A stretch of 41,203 nucleotides of DNA from a virus, in the IMG/VR virus record IMGVR_UViG_3300036853_000149, positions 1 through 41,203 of that record; one strand, written 5' to 3'. Shown here one piece after another: positions 17,967 through 25,587 of this stretch; within the stretch, counting starts at the first letter, position 1; each line of letters opens with the position of its first letter. The notes beneath the pieces are model-generated. The model saw only the letters and a program-made list of their open reading frames with translations, made no database searches and was not told where the DNA came from. The position numbers and the translations under genes were made by a program.

Positions 17967-19742
17967 ATGGCTAACTTTTTCGTGCGATCGCGCCCAACAG
18001 CCAACCGGGCGCAGAACACGGCGATGACCCTCGGGCAGAAGGTCGTCGCGACCAGCTCCACGGCGTTTCTCGGCATCCTGTTCGAGGTGACGACGGCGGG
18101 GACGACGGCCAACACCGCCGGGGACCCCGCGTGGAACACGACGATCGGTGGCACGACGACAGACGGTGGCGTTACGTGGACCACACGTGGCGGCGCGGGC
18201 ATCTGGTTGGCGAGCAAGGCTTACGCGCTCGGCGACCGTGTTTGTAGGGTCTCGCAAACATCCCTTAATAGCGCTTCAACCTGCATTTGGGAATGCACCA
18301 CGGCAGGCACGTCAAACAGCACAGAGCCAACCTGGCCGACTACCATCACCGCGGGTACAACAACGCAGGCGGACAACACAGTCACCTGGACGGCCCGAGC
18401 CTGCACCACATGGGACAACGCCAACCCATTCCTCGCCGGGCTGCTGAAAGACTTCTCGAACTCAACCATCAAAGTGTCGGCCGCGGACAGCATCTACGTA
18501 TCTAAAACCCACGCAGAAGCACCCATTAGTGGATCGTTTCAGAACCTAACCCTCGCATTTCCAGGCGGGGGCAACGCCCTGCCGACCAGGCTGTTGTGCG
18601 TTGATGACACAGGGCAGCCGAGTTCCCCGACGACACTGGCAACCGGCGCCACGTTCACGATTTCCGGGTCATTCAACTCAATCATCCTCAGCGGTTTCTC
18701 TCAGTACATCTACGGGTGCCAGTTCATCAACAACTGTTCGAGTTCCGGCATCATGCAGATTCCAAACACGAGTTCAGGCACGTTCATACTGGACAATTGC
18801 GTGTTGAGCCTAGCCAACTCAGGAAACACCACAGGCCGGATCGAGATTGGCAGCAACCAATCAGGCGTCGCCTGCGCGAAGGTGACGTTGAATAACGTCC
18901 AGTTCAGCTTTGCCCACACCAGCCAAGTCATCCGGGTACAACCGGGCGACCTCTCTTGGAAGAACACAGCCTCGCCCCTTCCGGGGACCGCGCCGACCAT
19001 CCTCTTTGACCTGAACAACGGGACCAACGCTGGCTTCTTAACCATTGAAGGAGTGGACTTCACAGCCCTGGGCGCAAACAGCCTCTTCGGCTCCACGTTA
19101 GGGGGCGTGGGCACGAACAGGATTCAGATCAAAAACTGCAAGCTCGGCGCGTCCACCGCGCTGTCTACGGCAACCAACCAAGGAACCGGCGCCCCTATTA
19201 TTGACATGATCAACTGCGACTCGGGCGGGACCAACTACAAGTACAAGGCATATCGACCCGGCGGGACGATTGACCATGAGCTGACGAAGATCATGACCGG
19301 CGGCGCATCGGACGGCACGACCGGGATCTCGTGGAAGATAGCGACGAACGCCAACATGGGATACCCGTTCGCGTTAGAAAGCCCAGAGATCAGCACCTGG
19401 AACGACAACAGCGGAACGAGTAAGACGGCGACCGTCGAGATCCTGACCGACAGCGCCTCGGCGTTGAAGAACGACGAAATCTGGTTGGAGCTGAGGTACC
19501 TGAAGAACTCAGGCGACCCGACAGCAGGGTTTGGCAACAACTCGAAGAGCGACGTCCTGCAAAGCTCGGCGGCACAACCAACATCGACTGCCACTTGGAC
19601 GACGACGGGTATCACCAACATCATGAAACAGAAGCTGCAAGTTAGTTTTACTCCAGGCCAGAAAGGACCGGTCACGGCAGTCGTGAAGCTCGCGAAGGCC
19701 AGCACGACCGTCTACGTCAACCCAGTCATGGCGATCGCGTAA
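17967..19742 (+). CDS. Tail spike / receptor-binding protein, mosaic
   Basis: 591 aa. N-terminal part has two tandem modules of the phage tail type 'TTAGT...P-x-W-x-T...TTTxDGxVTWTxR' (about residues 40-78 and 95-145); the second contains YALGDRV and CTTAGTSNSTEPTWP. Residues about 170-420 look like a right-handed beta-helix (short Asn/Ser/Gly/Ile repeats, VTLNNVQFSFAHTS, IQIKNCKLG), typical of depolymerase or receptor-binding spikes; the end is a beta-sandwich. From about 18,240 the base composition falls and codon use becomes more AT-tolerant than in neighbours, suggesting recent transfer of the host-range part. No catalytic residues can be assigned. Confidence 0.75.
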   Translation: MANFFVRSRPTANRAQNTAMTLGQKVVATSSTAFLGILFEVTTAGTTANTAGDPAWNTTIGGTTTDGGVTWTTRGGAGIWLASKAYALGDRVCRVSQTSLNSASTCIWECTTAGTSNSTEPTWPTTITAGTTTQADNTVTWTARACTTWDNANPFLAGLLKDFSNSTIKVSAADSIYVSKTHAEAPISGSFQNLTLAFPGGGNALPTRLLCVDDTGQPSSPTTLATGATFTISGSFNSIILSGFSQYIYGCQFINNCSSSGIMQIPNTSSGTFILDNCVLSLANSGNTTGRIEIGSNQSGVACAKVTLNNVQFSFAHTSQVIRVQPGDLSWKNTASPLPGTAPTILFDLNNGTNAGFLTIEGVDFTALGANSLFGSTLGGVGTNRIQIKNCKLGASTALSTATNQGTGAPIIDMINCDSGGTNYKYKAYRPGGTIDHELTKIMTGGASDGTTGISWKIATNANMGYPFALESPEISTWNDNSGTSKTATVEILTDSASALKNDEIWLELRYLKNSGDPTAGFGNNSKSDVLQSSAAQPTSTATWTTTGITNIMKQKLQVSFTPGQKGPVTAVVKLAKASTTVYVNPVMAIA

Positions 19743-19743
19743 C

Positions 19744-19923
19744 ATGGCAACCCAAACAGAGTACGTGGTCCCGTCGCCCGGCGCGACGACGGCTATCAAC
19801 CCAGGAACCACATCACGTCAATGGATGACCCCGCAAGGGACATACTTGGCCGAAGTGATATCTGGCGGGGGCGGCGGCGGCGGCGGGGGCGGTCACCGGC
19901 CCGTGGTACAGACGAGCGGGTAG
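19744..19923 (+). CDS. 59-aa Gly-run protein at the end of the fibre module
   Basis: Begins one base after the spike stop (ATG at 19744). Sequence opens with ATQTEYVVPSPGATTAINPG and contains ten consecutive glycines. It is likely real because of position and protein-like first half. It may be a detached fibre-tip fragment or receptor-contact piece resembling polyglycine loops of T4 gp38-like adhesins; that link is speculative. Confidence 0.5.
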   Translation: MATQTEYVVPSPGATTAINPGTTSRQWMTPQGTYLAEVISGGGGGGGGGGHRPVVQTSG

Positions 19924-19966
19924 ACTGTTCCTGGTTAAACCGCTTCAGTGAAGGGGAGAAGCGACC

Positions 19967-20215
19967 ATGAAAGAAGGCGACGAGTTAGATCGGCTGATCG
20001 CCCGACTCAACAAGACGTTGGACGCGCGCCAGCATGCAATACGCCGGTTGCGGGTCGGGATCACGCACCTCGAGGACGCCGGGAAGCTGAAAAGCCTGCA
20101 ACCGTGGATCGTCGCGGAGCTGTGCCGGATCGAGAACAATCACCACAACGTGACCGAGGCGATCGACCGGCTCGCCGGCGACATCGATCGGCATTTGACC
20201 GGTGCGCCGCGATGA
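19967..20215 (+). CDS. Small helical protein upstream of endolysin
   Basis: 82 aa with strong ribosome-binding site GGGGAGAAG. Helical and charged throughout (LDRLIARLNKTLDARQHAIRRLRVGI). No signal peptide or TM segment. Stop overlaps the endolysin start (ATGA). Could be a lysis regulator or structural protein; unknown. Confidence 0.65.
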   Translation: MKEGDELDRLIARLNKTLDARQHAIRRLRVGITHLEDAGKLKSLQPWIVAELCRIENNHHNVTEAIDRLAGDIDRHLTGAPR

Positions 20216-20754
20216 CTCCGCTAACGGCCGATCAGTTGTTGCGGATCATGCCGGACGCCGGCGCGCGGGCGGTCACGTACCTGCAACCGCTCGGGGCCGC
20301 ATGCGATGAGTTCGACATCACCACGCCTCGCCGGCGGGCCGCGTTCCTTGCGCAGATCGCGCACGAGTCCGGCCAACTTCACTACGTGAAAGAGATTGCA
20401 GACGGCTCGGCCTACGAACCGCCCTCGCAGAAAGCAACCGATCTCGGCAACACTCAGCCGGGCGACGGGCGGCGGTTCCCCGGCCGCGGTTTGTTGCAGG
20501 CGACCGGCCGCGGCATGTATGAACGGCTATCGAAGGCGCTGAACGTGGACCTGGTCGCCGCTCCCGAGCTGCTCGAAGATGCGCCACTTGCGGCCCGATC
20601 GGCGGGTTACATCTGGACGATTGACAAACACTGCAACGCGCTGGCGGACGTCGATCAGTTCGGAGCCATCACGCACCGGATCAACGGCGGGTACTTGGGT
20701 ATCGATTCGCGCATCACGTTTTGGTTGCGGGCGCGTAAGACGGAGGGCCTATGA
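20212..20754 (+). CDS. Endolysin, GH19 chitinase-like lysozyme
   Basis: 180 aa. Motifs of the GH19 phage lysozyme family: FLAQIAHESGQLHYVKE with the catalytic Glu of AHESG, then FPGRGLLQATGRGMYER (the 'GRG..Q.TGR.NY' signature), SAGYIW and THRINGGYLGI. Cleaves peptidoglycan glycan. No signal peptide or SAR TM domain at the N-terminus, so export should depend on a holin. Start ATG overlaps the previous stop; size normal for the family. Confidence 0.93.
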   Translation: MTPLTADQLLRIMPDAGARAVTYLQPLGAACDEFDITTPRRRAAFLAQIAHESGQLHYVKEIADGSAYEPPSQKATDLGNTQPGDGRRFPGRGLLQATGRGMYERLSKALNVDLVAAPELLEDAPLAARSAGYIWTIDKHCNALADVDQFGAITHRINGGYLGIDSRITFWLRARKTEGL

Positions 20755-21302
20755 GTTTTGGACAAAAGGCACTGCAGGTCCTGAAACGGGTTGCCCCGGA
20801 GCTCGCGCTGGCCGTGGGGGGACCGTTCGGCCCGATCGCCGCGACCGCGATCTCAACCGCGCTCAACACGGCCGCCGGCGATGACAAGGCCGCGGAAGCC
20901 GCGTTGCTCACGGCAACACCGGATCAGTTGCTCGCGTTGCAGAAGGCGCGCGACGACTTCATGTTGCAAATGCGTAAGCTGGGCATCGAAGCCGACAAGC
21001 TCGTGTATGACGACCTGGCGAGCGCGCGGGCAATGCAGATCACCACGCGCGACCCGAACGTCGGCCGGCTCGCCTGGTTGCTGATCCTCGGGTTTATCGT
21101 CACCGCGGCCGCGCAGATCGCCGCCATGCTCACCTTTGCCGCCGACATGGCAGCGGTGCCGCCGGCGGTGTGGCTGCAGGTCGGCAACGTGACCGGCTAC
21201 CTCGCCAACGAAGCCAAACAGGCGGCCGCGTTCTACTTCGGCACCACGTCGTCAAGTCAGGTGAAGGATGCAACCATCGCCGACATTGCCAAGCAACCCT
21301 GA
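20751..21302 (+). CDS. Holin-like membrane protein
   Basis: 183 aa. Helical N-terminus with DDKAAEAALLTATPDQLLALQKA, then ASARAMQITTRDPNVGRLA before a TM helix (LAWLLILGFIVTAAAQIAAMLTF) and a second hydrophobic segment VGNVTGYLANEAKQAAAFYFGTTSSSQVKD. This 'A..R......D......' plus 'FYFGTSSSSK.KD' end is a well-known phage holin-associated family. It overlaps the endolysin stop by 4 bases and the next gene by 35. Confidence 0.7.
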   Translation: MSFGQKALQVLKRVAPELALAVGGPFGPIAATAISTALNTAAGDDKAAEAALLTATPDQLLALQKARDDFMLQMRKLGIEADKLVYDDLASARAMQITTRDPNVGRLAWLLILGFIVTAAAQIAAMLTFAADMAAVPPAVWLQVGNVTGYLANEAKQAAAFYFGTTSSSQVKDATIADIAKQP

Positions 21303-21699
21303 CTCGGCCGATCCGCCCGGCAGCTCTGAGACGCAGGTCCTGGAACGCCTCGCGCCGGCTGTCACCTGGTGGCCGCGTTGGTTTCGTAAGCACCTGACGC
21401 CGCAGATGGTTATTGCCGCCGTCGTCATGATCTTCAGCGCGGGCACGTTTTGGGCGAACTTCCGCACGTCCAGGGACGTGAAGGACGCGCAGCGTGACGT
21501 CCGGGATCTCAAAACCGAGGTCAACCGGAAACTCGACGAGATCGGGGGGCGCAGCTCGAAGGTGGACGTGATCGAGAAGGGGCAGCAGGACCTGGAACGG
21601 CGCATGAACGATCTCGAAGAGGATTTCAAATGGGCGAAGCGCGAGGCCGGGACGCCGCCCTATTCACGGAAGGGCCCGCCGGCGCGACGTCCGAAGTGA
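21268..21699 (+). CDS. One-TM coiled-coil protein, candidate i-spanin
   Basis: 143 aa. Single TM segment (about residues 48-66, VIAAVVMIFSAGTFW) followed by a periplasmic-type coiled coil (RDVKDAQRDVRDLKTEVNRKL...DLERRMNDLEEDF) and a basic Pro-rich tail. This is the layout of an inner-membrane spanin or a holin-associated regulator. No lipoprotein partner (o-spanin) was found overlapping it. Last gene of the late operon. Confidence 0.6.
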   Translation: MQPSPTLPSNPDSADPPGSSETQVLERLAPAVTWWPRWFRKHLTPQMVIAAVVMIFSAGTFWANFRTSRDVKDAQRDVRDLKTEVNRKLDEIGGRSSKVDVIEKGQQDLERRMNDLEEDFKWAKREAGTPPYSRKGPPARRPK

Positions 21700-21772
21700 A
21701 GGTTTAGCGCAACCGAGACCGCTAAGGTTAGTCCGGGGTTTCGCGGTGTTGGAGCGGATCGCGGGGGCGCCT

Positions 21773-21805
21773 GAGTCCGCGCGGGGGGAATCCCCCGCGC
21801 GGCTC
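21773..21805. terminator. Strong GC hairpin ending the late operon
   Basis: CCGCGCGGGGG / CCCCCGCGCGG, 11 bp perfect with loop GAAT, extended by GAG/CTC across a bulged T. It stands between the convergent late and moron transcripts, so probably stops both. No long T-run; still the most stable hairpin in the region. Confidence 0.65.
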
Positions 21806-21826
21806 TGTTCCCGGTCCTGACACTAC

Positions 21827-21990
21827 CGCGCGCACACGCACGCGCGCGTCAGAACTACTACTGAGTTTATAGAAACTACTCCGACGCGCGCACGCGCGCG
21901 CGCCCGCGCGTAAGATCTAAGGAAACAACACGGCCGGCGCCGAACACCGGCGGCCGCGGCCGTCCTCAGGAAGACAACAGGTTATCCACA
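21827..21990. other. Candidate replication origin
   Basis: Within a 325-bp gene-free region. It contains, in order: a 22-bp alternating pyrimidine-purine tract (21827-21848), a 32-bp AT-rich stretch (21851-21882, about 34% GC) with two AACTACT repeats, a second 18-bp alternating tract (21885-21902), and a perfect DnaA box TTATCCACA (21982-21990). GCGCGCGTC and GACGCGCGC flank the AT-rich core as inverted repeats. These are features of a melting region plus initiator site. Inference only: a single DnaA box is not proof. Confidence 0.4.
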
Positions 21991-22024
21991 GACTTGTGCA
22001 CCGGGCGGCGCAACAAGGGCGGCG

Positions 22025-22195
22025 TTAGTGCAGGCGGGCGGCGGCGACCTTCCACGCAACTGATCGCGTTGAACCAGAGCCCAAGATCCGATCGCCGTCG
22101 AAGATCTCCCAACGGTCGGCAACCTCGCGCGCCTTCGCTTTCGGATAGACGCGCCGAACCACTCGGACGGGGTTGTATCGTTTACTGGCGCTCAT
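22025..22195 (-). CDS. Small basic protein, last of leftward block
   Basis: 56 aa if started at MSASKRY (22195); an in-frame ATG at 22225 would add ten residues with a Thr run but has no Shine-Dalgarno. Pattern 'YPKAKAREVADRWEIFDGDRILGSGSTRSVAWKVAAARL' matches small phage proteins with W-x-I-x-D...LG-x-G...AW-x-AA. Function unknown. Confidence 0.55.
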   Translation of the reverse strand: MSASKRYNPVRVVRRVYPKAKAREVADRWEIFDGDRILGSGSTRSVAWKVAAARLH

Positions 22196-22286
22196 GCGTG
22201 GTCTCGCTGTTGTTGTCGTCGTCATTCATGGGGGGCGGGGATCGAGCCCGGCGCGGTAAAAGTTTGTCCGGCCGGGCGCGATCGGG

Positions 22287-22862
22287 TCATTGTGCGACCG
22301 GTTCGGCCTTCGGTTCGCTATGGGGTTCAAACACCAGATGATTGCGACAGAACGCATACACGGCTTTGTCGTCCAGCAGCTCATACTTACAACCGGTGCC
22401 GTCTAACGCGAGTTTGATCGCCTCCGCAACGGTGTGTCGTCCGGTGATCGGGCCGGCGCGCATTCCTTTCATGTCGGCGAGCAGTGCGTCTCGAAGCCTC
22501 TCGTCCAACCCGCTGAATTGGGAGTTGGTAAACACCGCAAAGCCGATTGGTTCAATGATCTGATGGAGTACGCCGGGCAAGTCGCCGGCGTGTATGTTGT
22601 ATTCGTGGGGGCGTGTCAGAGCGAGGGCCATCCCCGGCCGCGCCTCTTCTCCGGTCTTCGCACTGGCTATCTCGAAGTTCCATGGTACGCGGATCTGTGT
22701 ATCGTCGCCGCGGCCGCCGGTGACGATCATTCGATATTGATCGGGGATTGCCTCGGGGAGTTTCTTTGGGTGGAAATAGATGATCGTTGAGAGTGCGGCG
22801 GCAACTGTTCCGGCAATTGCCAATGCTGCAACGGACGTGATGCGTTTCTCGCGTGGTGTCAT
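22287..22862 (-). CDS. Membrane-anchored STN-domain protein
   Basis: 191 aa. N-terminal TM anchor (VAALAIAGTVAAALSTIIYF, about residues 11-30), then a periplasmic part. Near the C-terminus TGRHTVAEAIKLALDGTGC plus KYELLDDKAVYAF matches the STN domain (secretin and TonB N-terminus, short beta-alpha-beta fold), where 'G..t..eAL...L.GTGL.y...dd..v.i' is typical. STN domains talk to TonB or secretin partners. A phage-borne, freestanding anchored STN could interfere with receptor or secretion machinery. It is separated from the outer-membrane gene by a terminator, so it probably has its own promoter. Confidence 0.65.
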   Translation of the reverse strand: MTPREKRITSVAALAIAGTVAAALSTIIYFHPKKLPEAIPDQYRMIVTGGRGDDTQIRVPWNFEIASAKTGEEARPGMALALTRPHEYNIHAGDLPGVLHQIIEPIGFAVFTNSQFSGLDERLRDALLADMKGMRAGPITGRHTVAEAIKLALDGTGCKYELLDDKAVYAFCRNHLVFEPHSEPKAEPVAQ

Positions 22863-22902
22863 ATATTGCGTGGCCTTCGTTGTTGTGTATGTTTTTCAAA
22901 AC

Positions 22903-22932
22903 GACGGCTCCGAGAACCCTCCCGGAGCCGTC
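22903..22932 (-). terminator. Intrinsic terminator after outer-membrane gene
   Basis: Perfect 10-bp stem GACGGCTCCG / CGGAGCCGTC, 10-base loop; read leftward it is followed by GTTTTG. Located between the outer-membrane gene and the STN gene. Confidence 0.75.
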
Positions 22933-22987
22933 AGTGCTGGCTAAACCGACCCTTATTTCGGTTACTGAAGGGGGGCCGGGCCGCCAG

Positions 22988-23755
22988 CTAAAACATCGCA
23001 AACGTGAGATCGAGCGTCACCCGGTAAAACGCCAAGCCCCGACCTTGGGGCGGTTGGTAATTGACGCCGAGTCCCCAATCCCCCAGCGAATACTCCAGAC
23101 CAACCGACACGGGAAAGTACATCTTCGTCCGGTCTGCGACCGTCCCGTTGACGTTCGAGACCTGGTACTCCTTGCACCCGCCGGATGTCGATATGTTCGG
23201 ATCGGTCGGCGGGTTGTATTCCTTGCAGAAGTTGTTGATGGGGACATTTTGGTCAACCGAGTGGTTGGCGATCTTCCAAGCGACCCCGGCCGTGCCGTAC
23301 ACCGCGAGGTTCGACGTCAACGGATAGTCCAGATGTATGCGCGGCTGAATGTCCATCAACTGCCCGAGCTGGGAGTCAGCGACGATCGGCGACGGGGACT
23401 GTGGGCGCGAGGTGTTGAAACCACCGGGCATGAGGCTGGCGACCAGCTCCGCGGCGATATAGCGCGAGAACCTAACGCCCATCAGGCCGTTGATCGCGGC
23501 ATGCCTGCCCGAAGTGAAATTGATTGGTTCGTCTCCCTTGCATCCCTGTGCGTTGTTGTTGCCCACTGCTGGGTGATACGGGCACGAGAACACATCATGC
23601 AATCCGTACATCCCGAGACCGATGCCGGCATACAGTCCGACGTAATCCAACCCCTTACCCGCCGGGGGCTCGAAGCCAACCCCGTCCGTTGTCTGTGCGT
23701 CGGCGACCGCGGCGCCGGCGGTCATCGTTAGAATCCAAAGTGCACGTCTGTTCAT
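22988..23755 (-). CDS. Outer-membrane beta-barrel protein (OmpA/Opa-like)
   Basis: 255 aa from the ATG at 23755 (upstream in-frame codons are not protein-like). Signal peptide MNRRALWILTMTAGAAVADA then mature chain. Alternating hydrophobic strands (LDYVGLYAGIGLGMYG, FSRYIAAELVASLMPGG, LAVYGTAGVAWKI, MYFPVSVGLEYSLGDWGLGVNY, FYRVTLDLTFAMF) indicate an eight-stranded barrel, ending in Phe as needed for BAM insertion. Four cysteines occur in extracellular loops. As a phage moron it may mask or remodel the host surface (superinfection exclusion or serum-type traits). Family knowledge supports barrel; the phenotype is inference. Confidence 0.82.
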   Translation of the reverse strand: MNRRALWILTMTAGAAVADAQTTDGVGFEPPAGKGLDYVGLYAGIGLGMYGLHDVFSCPYHPAVGNNNAQGCKGDEPINFTSGRHAAINGLMGVRFSRYIAAELVASLMPGGFNTSRPQSPSPIVADSQLGQLMDIQPRIHLDYPLTSNLAVYGTAGVAWKIANHSVDQNVPINNFCKEYNPPTDPNISTSGGCKEYQVSNVNGTVADRTKMYFPVSVGLEYSLGDWGLGVNYQPPQGRGLAFYRVTLDLTFAMF

Positions 23756-23801
23756 GTCGTTTTCCCAATGGTTTGTTGTTCTGTCAGGATCGGATCGGAT
23801 C

Positions 23802-23833
23802 AAAAAAAGATTTACGGCGGCCCGCGATCGCCG
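23802..23833 (-). terminator. Intrinsic terminator with T7 run
   Basis: Read leftward, a CGGCG/CGCCG stem overlapping the end of the zinc-ribbon gene is followed by seven Ts (As at 23802-23808). Ends the zinc-ribbon gene transcript before the outer-membrane gene. Confidence 0.6.
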
Positions 23834-24360
23834 GCGGCCTCCCATGGGCCGTCATGTCCGTACTGGAACATGGTGCGGATCATTTCCTCGCGCGTGTAGC
23901 GTTTGGGCGGGGGATCGGTGCGCACGCCGAGCTGCTCGTAGTAGCGATCGCGTTCCATCACGCGGGCGCGTTCGTCCGCTTGCGTGTAGTCGATGACCAC
24001 GGTCACCGGGCCGTTGACAGTCTGCCCGGTGGAGTCGTCCAGGAATTCACCGAGGCCGGACGTTTCGACCCAAGCGTGCAGGACATGATGCAGCGGGTCG
24101 AAACTATTGCGGACCCAACCGTGCACCAGGCGGGAATCGGGCTTGCCGAAATGCAACAACGCGACGGCCGCGACGCTGAAACACTGTCGCCGTGTCAGAT
24201 CGCGCCCGCCGAGCAGGTGGGCCAACTCCGGGATGCGGTCGCGTTCGACCACGGCCGGGACGCTGTTCTCGGCGAACAACTCACAGAATGGGCAATGCCG
24301 GCGGGCGACGTCGTCGGGATCGGCGGTTGTCATACCGCACTTCGGGCATTTGTAGACCAT
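23812..24360 (-). CDS. Zinc ribbon plus Cys-His-Asp (papain-fold-like) protein
   Basis: 182 aa from the ATG at 24360, which has GGGAGGAA 5-6 bases ahead. N-terminal zinc ribbon: C5-x2-C8 and C23-x2-C26. Then RRQCFSVAAVALLHF (Cys60), HAWVE (His95) and VIDYTQ (Asp124): the order and context C-[FY]-x-x-A, H-A-W-[VL], [VI]-x-D match transglutaminase/NlpC-type cysteine folds seen in many small phage and bacterial proteins. A peptidase, amidase or transferase activity is possible but unproven. C-terminal third is charged and probably helical. Neighbours are the triple HTH protein and outer-membrane protein. Confidence 0.65.
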   Translation of the reverse strand: MVYKCPKCGMTTADPDDVARRHCPFCELFAENSVPAVVERDRIPELAHLLGGRDLTRRQCFSVAAVALLHFGKPDSRLVHGWVRNSFDPLHHVLHAWVETSGLGEFLDDSTGQTVNGPVTVVIDYTQADERARVMERDRYYEQLGVRTDPPPKRYTREEMIRTMFQYGHDGPWEAAGDRGPP

Positions 24361-24440
24361 ACGGTTCCTCCCTGTGGTTGGTGTTCGATCGAGTGCAAGC
24401 GGCCTCCGCCGGACCCGGCGGGCCGTTAGACCGGCGTGTT

Positions 24441-25178
24441 TCATGGGCGGCGGTGGCGCGATGACGCGATGGATTCAGACAAACGAATATCTTCGCGGAT
24501 CAACGCGCGGACGCGGCGCGCGATCGCCTGGCCGATCTGCGCGGAGCCGGCCGCGACCAGCTCCCGGCGCGCGGCCTCCAGGTTCCGCCGTACCCGCGCG
24601 AGCGCGAGGCCTTCCGGCGTATTGGCTACGTCTAGCGGAACGGATTCGAGGGACGGTTGCACTTTGGGACGTCGGCCCTGTCGTTTCCCCTGCGGCCGCG
24701 GTTCCTCGCCGAGTATCTGCGCCATCGTCCAATCATTGGCGCGCCGAGTGACGAACGTGGCTTTCGGCATGCCGGCGCGTTGTGCCCACTGTTCCGCTGT
24801 TAGTTTCAGTCCGTTGTGTTCAATCATCAGCGGCAGGCGGCCGTTGCGTTTGCGAGCCGGCCGGGGTTCCTCGCCGAGTATCTGCGCCATCGACCAACCC
24901 TTGCCGCGCCGATTGACGAACGTGGTCAGCGGAATACCGGCGCGCGTTGCCCATTCTTCCGGTGTTAGTTTGAACCCCTGGTATTCAATCAACGCCGGGC
25001 CGCGGAAGCGGCGCTGCGGCGGTGGCGGCGGCGGTTCGTCACCTAACAACTGTCCCATCGTCCAACCCGCGGCCAGGCGCGAAAGAAAAGCCGCGGCTGG
25101 CATGGTCGTCTGGCGGTGTGCCCAATCGATGATTGGTAGCGTCTGGTCCCGGTAGGTGACCTGATCTCGGTTTTTCAT
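24441..25178 (-). CDS. Triple HTH-repeat protein, candidate regulator
   Basis: 245 aa, ribosome-binding site GAGGGAA. Three tandem modules of about 42 residues (about 9-49, 65-105, 119-160), each 'x-G-x-x-L-[ST]-x-x-[DE]W-A-x-R-x-[GT][IM]-P-x-x-[TA]F-x-x-R-x-x-x-GW-[ST]-M-x-Q-[IL]-LG-[DE]-EP'. This is the modular HTH unit ('EWAxxxGI...I..Rl..GW....AL') best known as accessory DNA-binding repeats of homing nucleases; here no nuclease is attached. Repeats 2 and 3 are close copies: a 28-bp identical block recurs 165 bp apart. The C-terminal 80 residues are helical and basic. It faces the integrase control region, so a repressor role is a reasonable guess. Confidence 0.65.
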   Translation of the reverse strand: MKNRDQVTYRDQTLPIIDWAHRQTTMPAAAFLSRLAAGWTMGQLLGDEPPPPPPQRRFRGPALIEYQGFKLTPEEWATRAGIPLTTFVNRRGKGWSMAQILGEEPRPARKRNGRLPLMIEHNGLKLTAEQWAQRAGMPKATFVTRRANDWTMAQILGEEPRPQGKRQGRRPKVQPSLESVPLDVANTPEGLALARVRRNLEAARRELVAAGSAQIGQAIARRVRALIREDIRLSESIASSRHRRP

Positions 25179-25541
25179 TGCTTCGATTCCCTCGGCCCGT
25201 TCCGGCCTCGAAGTTCGTTTGCGTCCTGACTGCGGCGATGCACACTAGCAACGTGCGCCAGGGAGGGCCGGCGTTCCAGATCGACGTCGAAGGGGGGTTG
25301 ACCGCCCGTCAGGATCGGCGTCCCGTTTGGGGGAACAACCCCGTGCAGCTCGATCTAGTCCGTCAGCGCCCGCCCTGGCGTACCTCCCAAGGCACACGAC
25401 CGGCGTTGCCCGGCGCGGCCCGGCCCGGTTACCCAACGTCCCGACACGAGGGCGGACGTCGGCGAACACCGGGCCGGCGCAACGGTCACCGGCGGCGGGA
25501 TACTGCCAGCGTTCGAGCCGTTAGTCGCCTTGCACCGCGAC
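25179..25541. other. Left half of control region, no convincing gene
   Basis: 363 bp between the leftward HTH-repeat gene and the palindrome. Open frames here are Arg/Pro-rich and lack good ribosome-binding sites. It holds one copy of GGCGGGATAC (25494-25503) and GGTTACCC near 25429. Leftward promoter of the moron block is expected here but no clear -35/-10 pair is seen. Confidence 0.5.
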
Positions 25542-25562
25542 ACGCTAAGGACGCCTTAGCGT
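25542..25562. promoter_or_regulatory. Perfect 9-bp palindromic operator candidate
   Basis: ACGCTAAGG-ACG-CCTTAGCGT, no mismatches, ending 25 bp before a TATAAT. It lies where a repressor or activator of that promoter would bind (about -58 to -38). Confidence 0.65.
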
Positions 25563-25587
25563 CACGTAGGGGGCCGGGACGTGCCTA

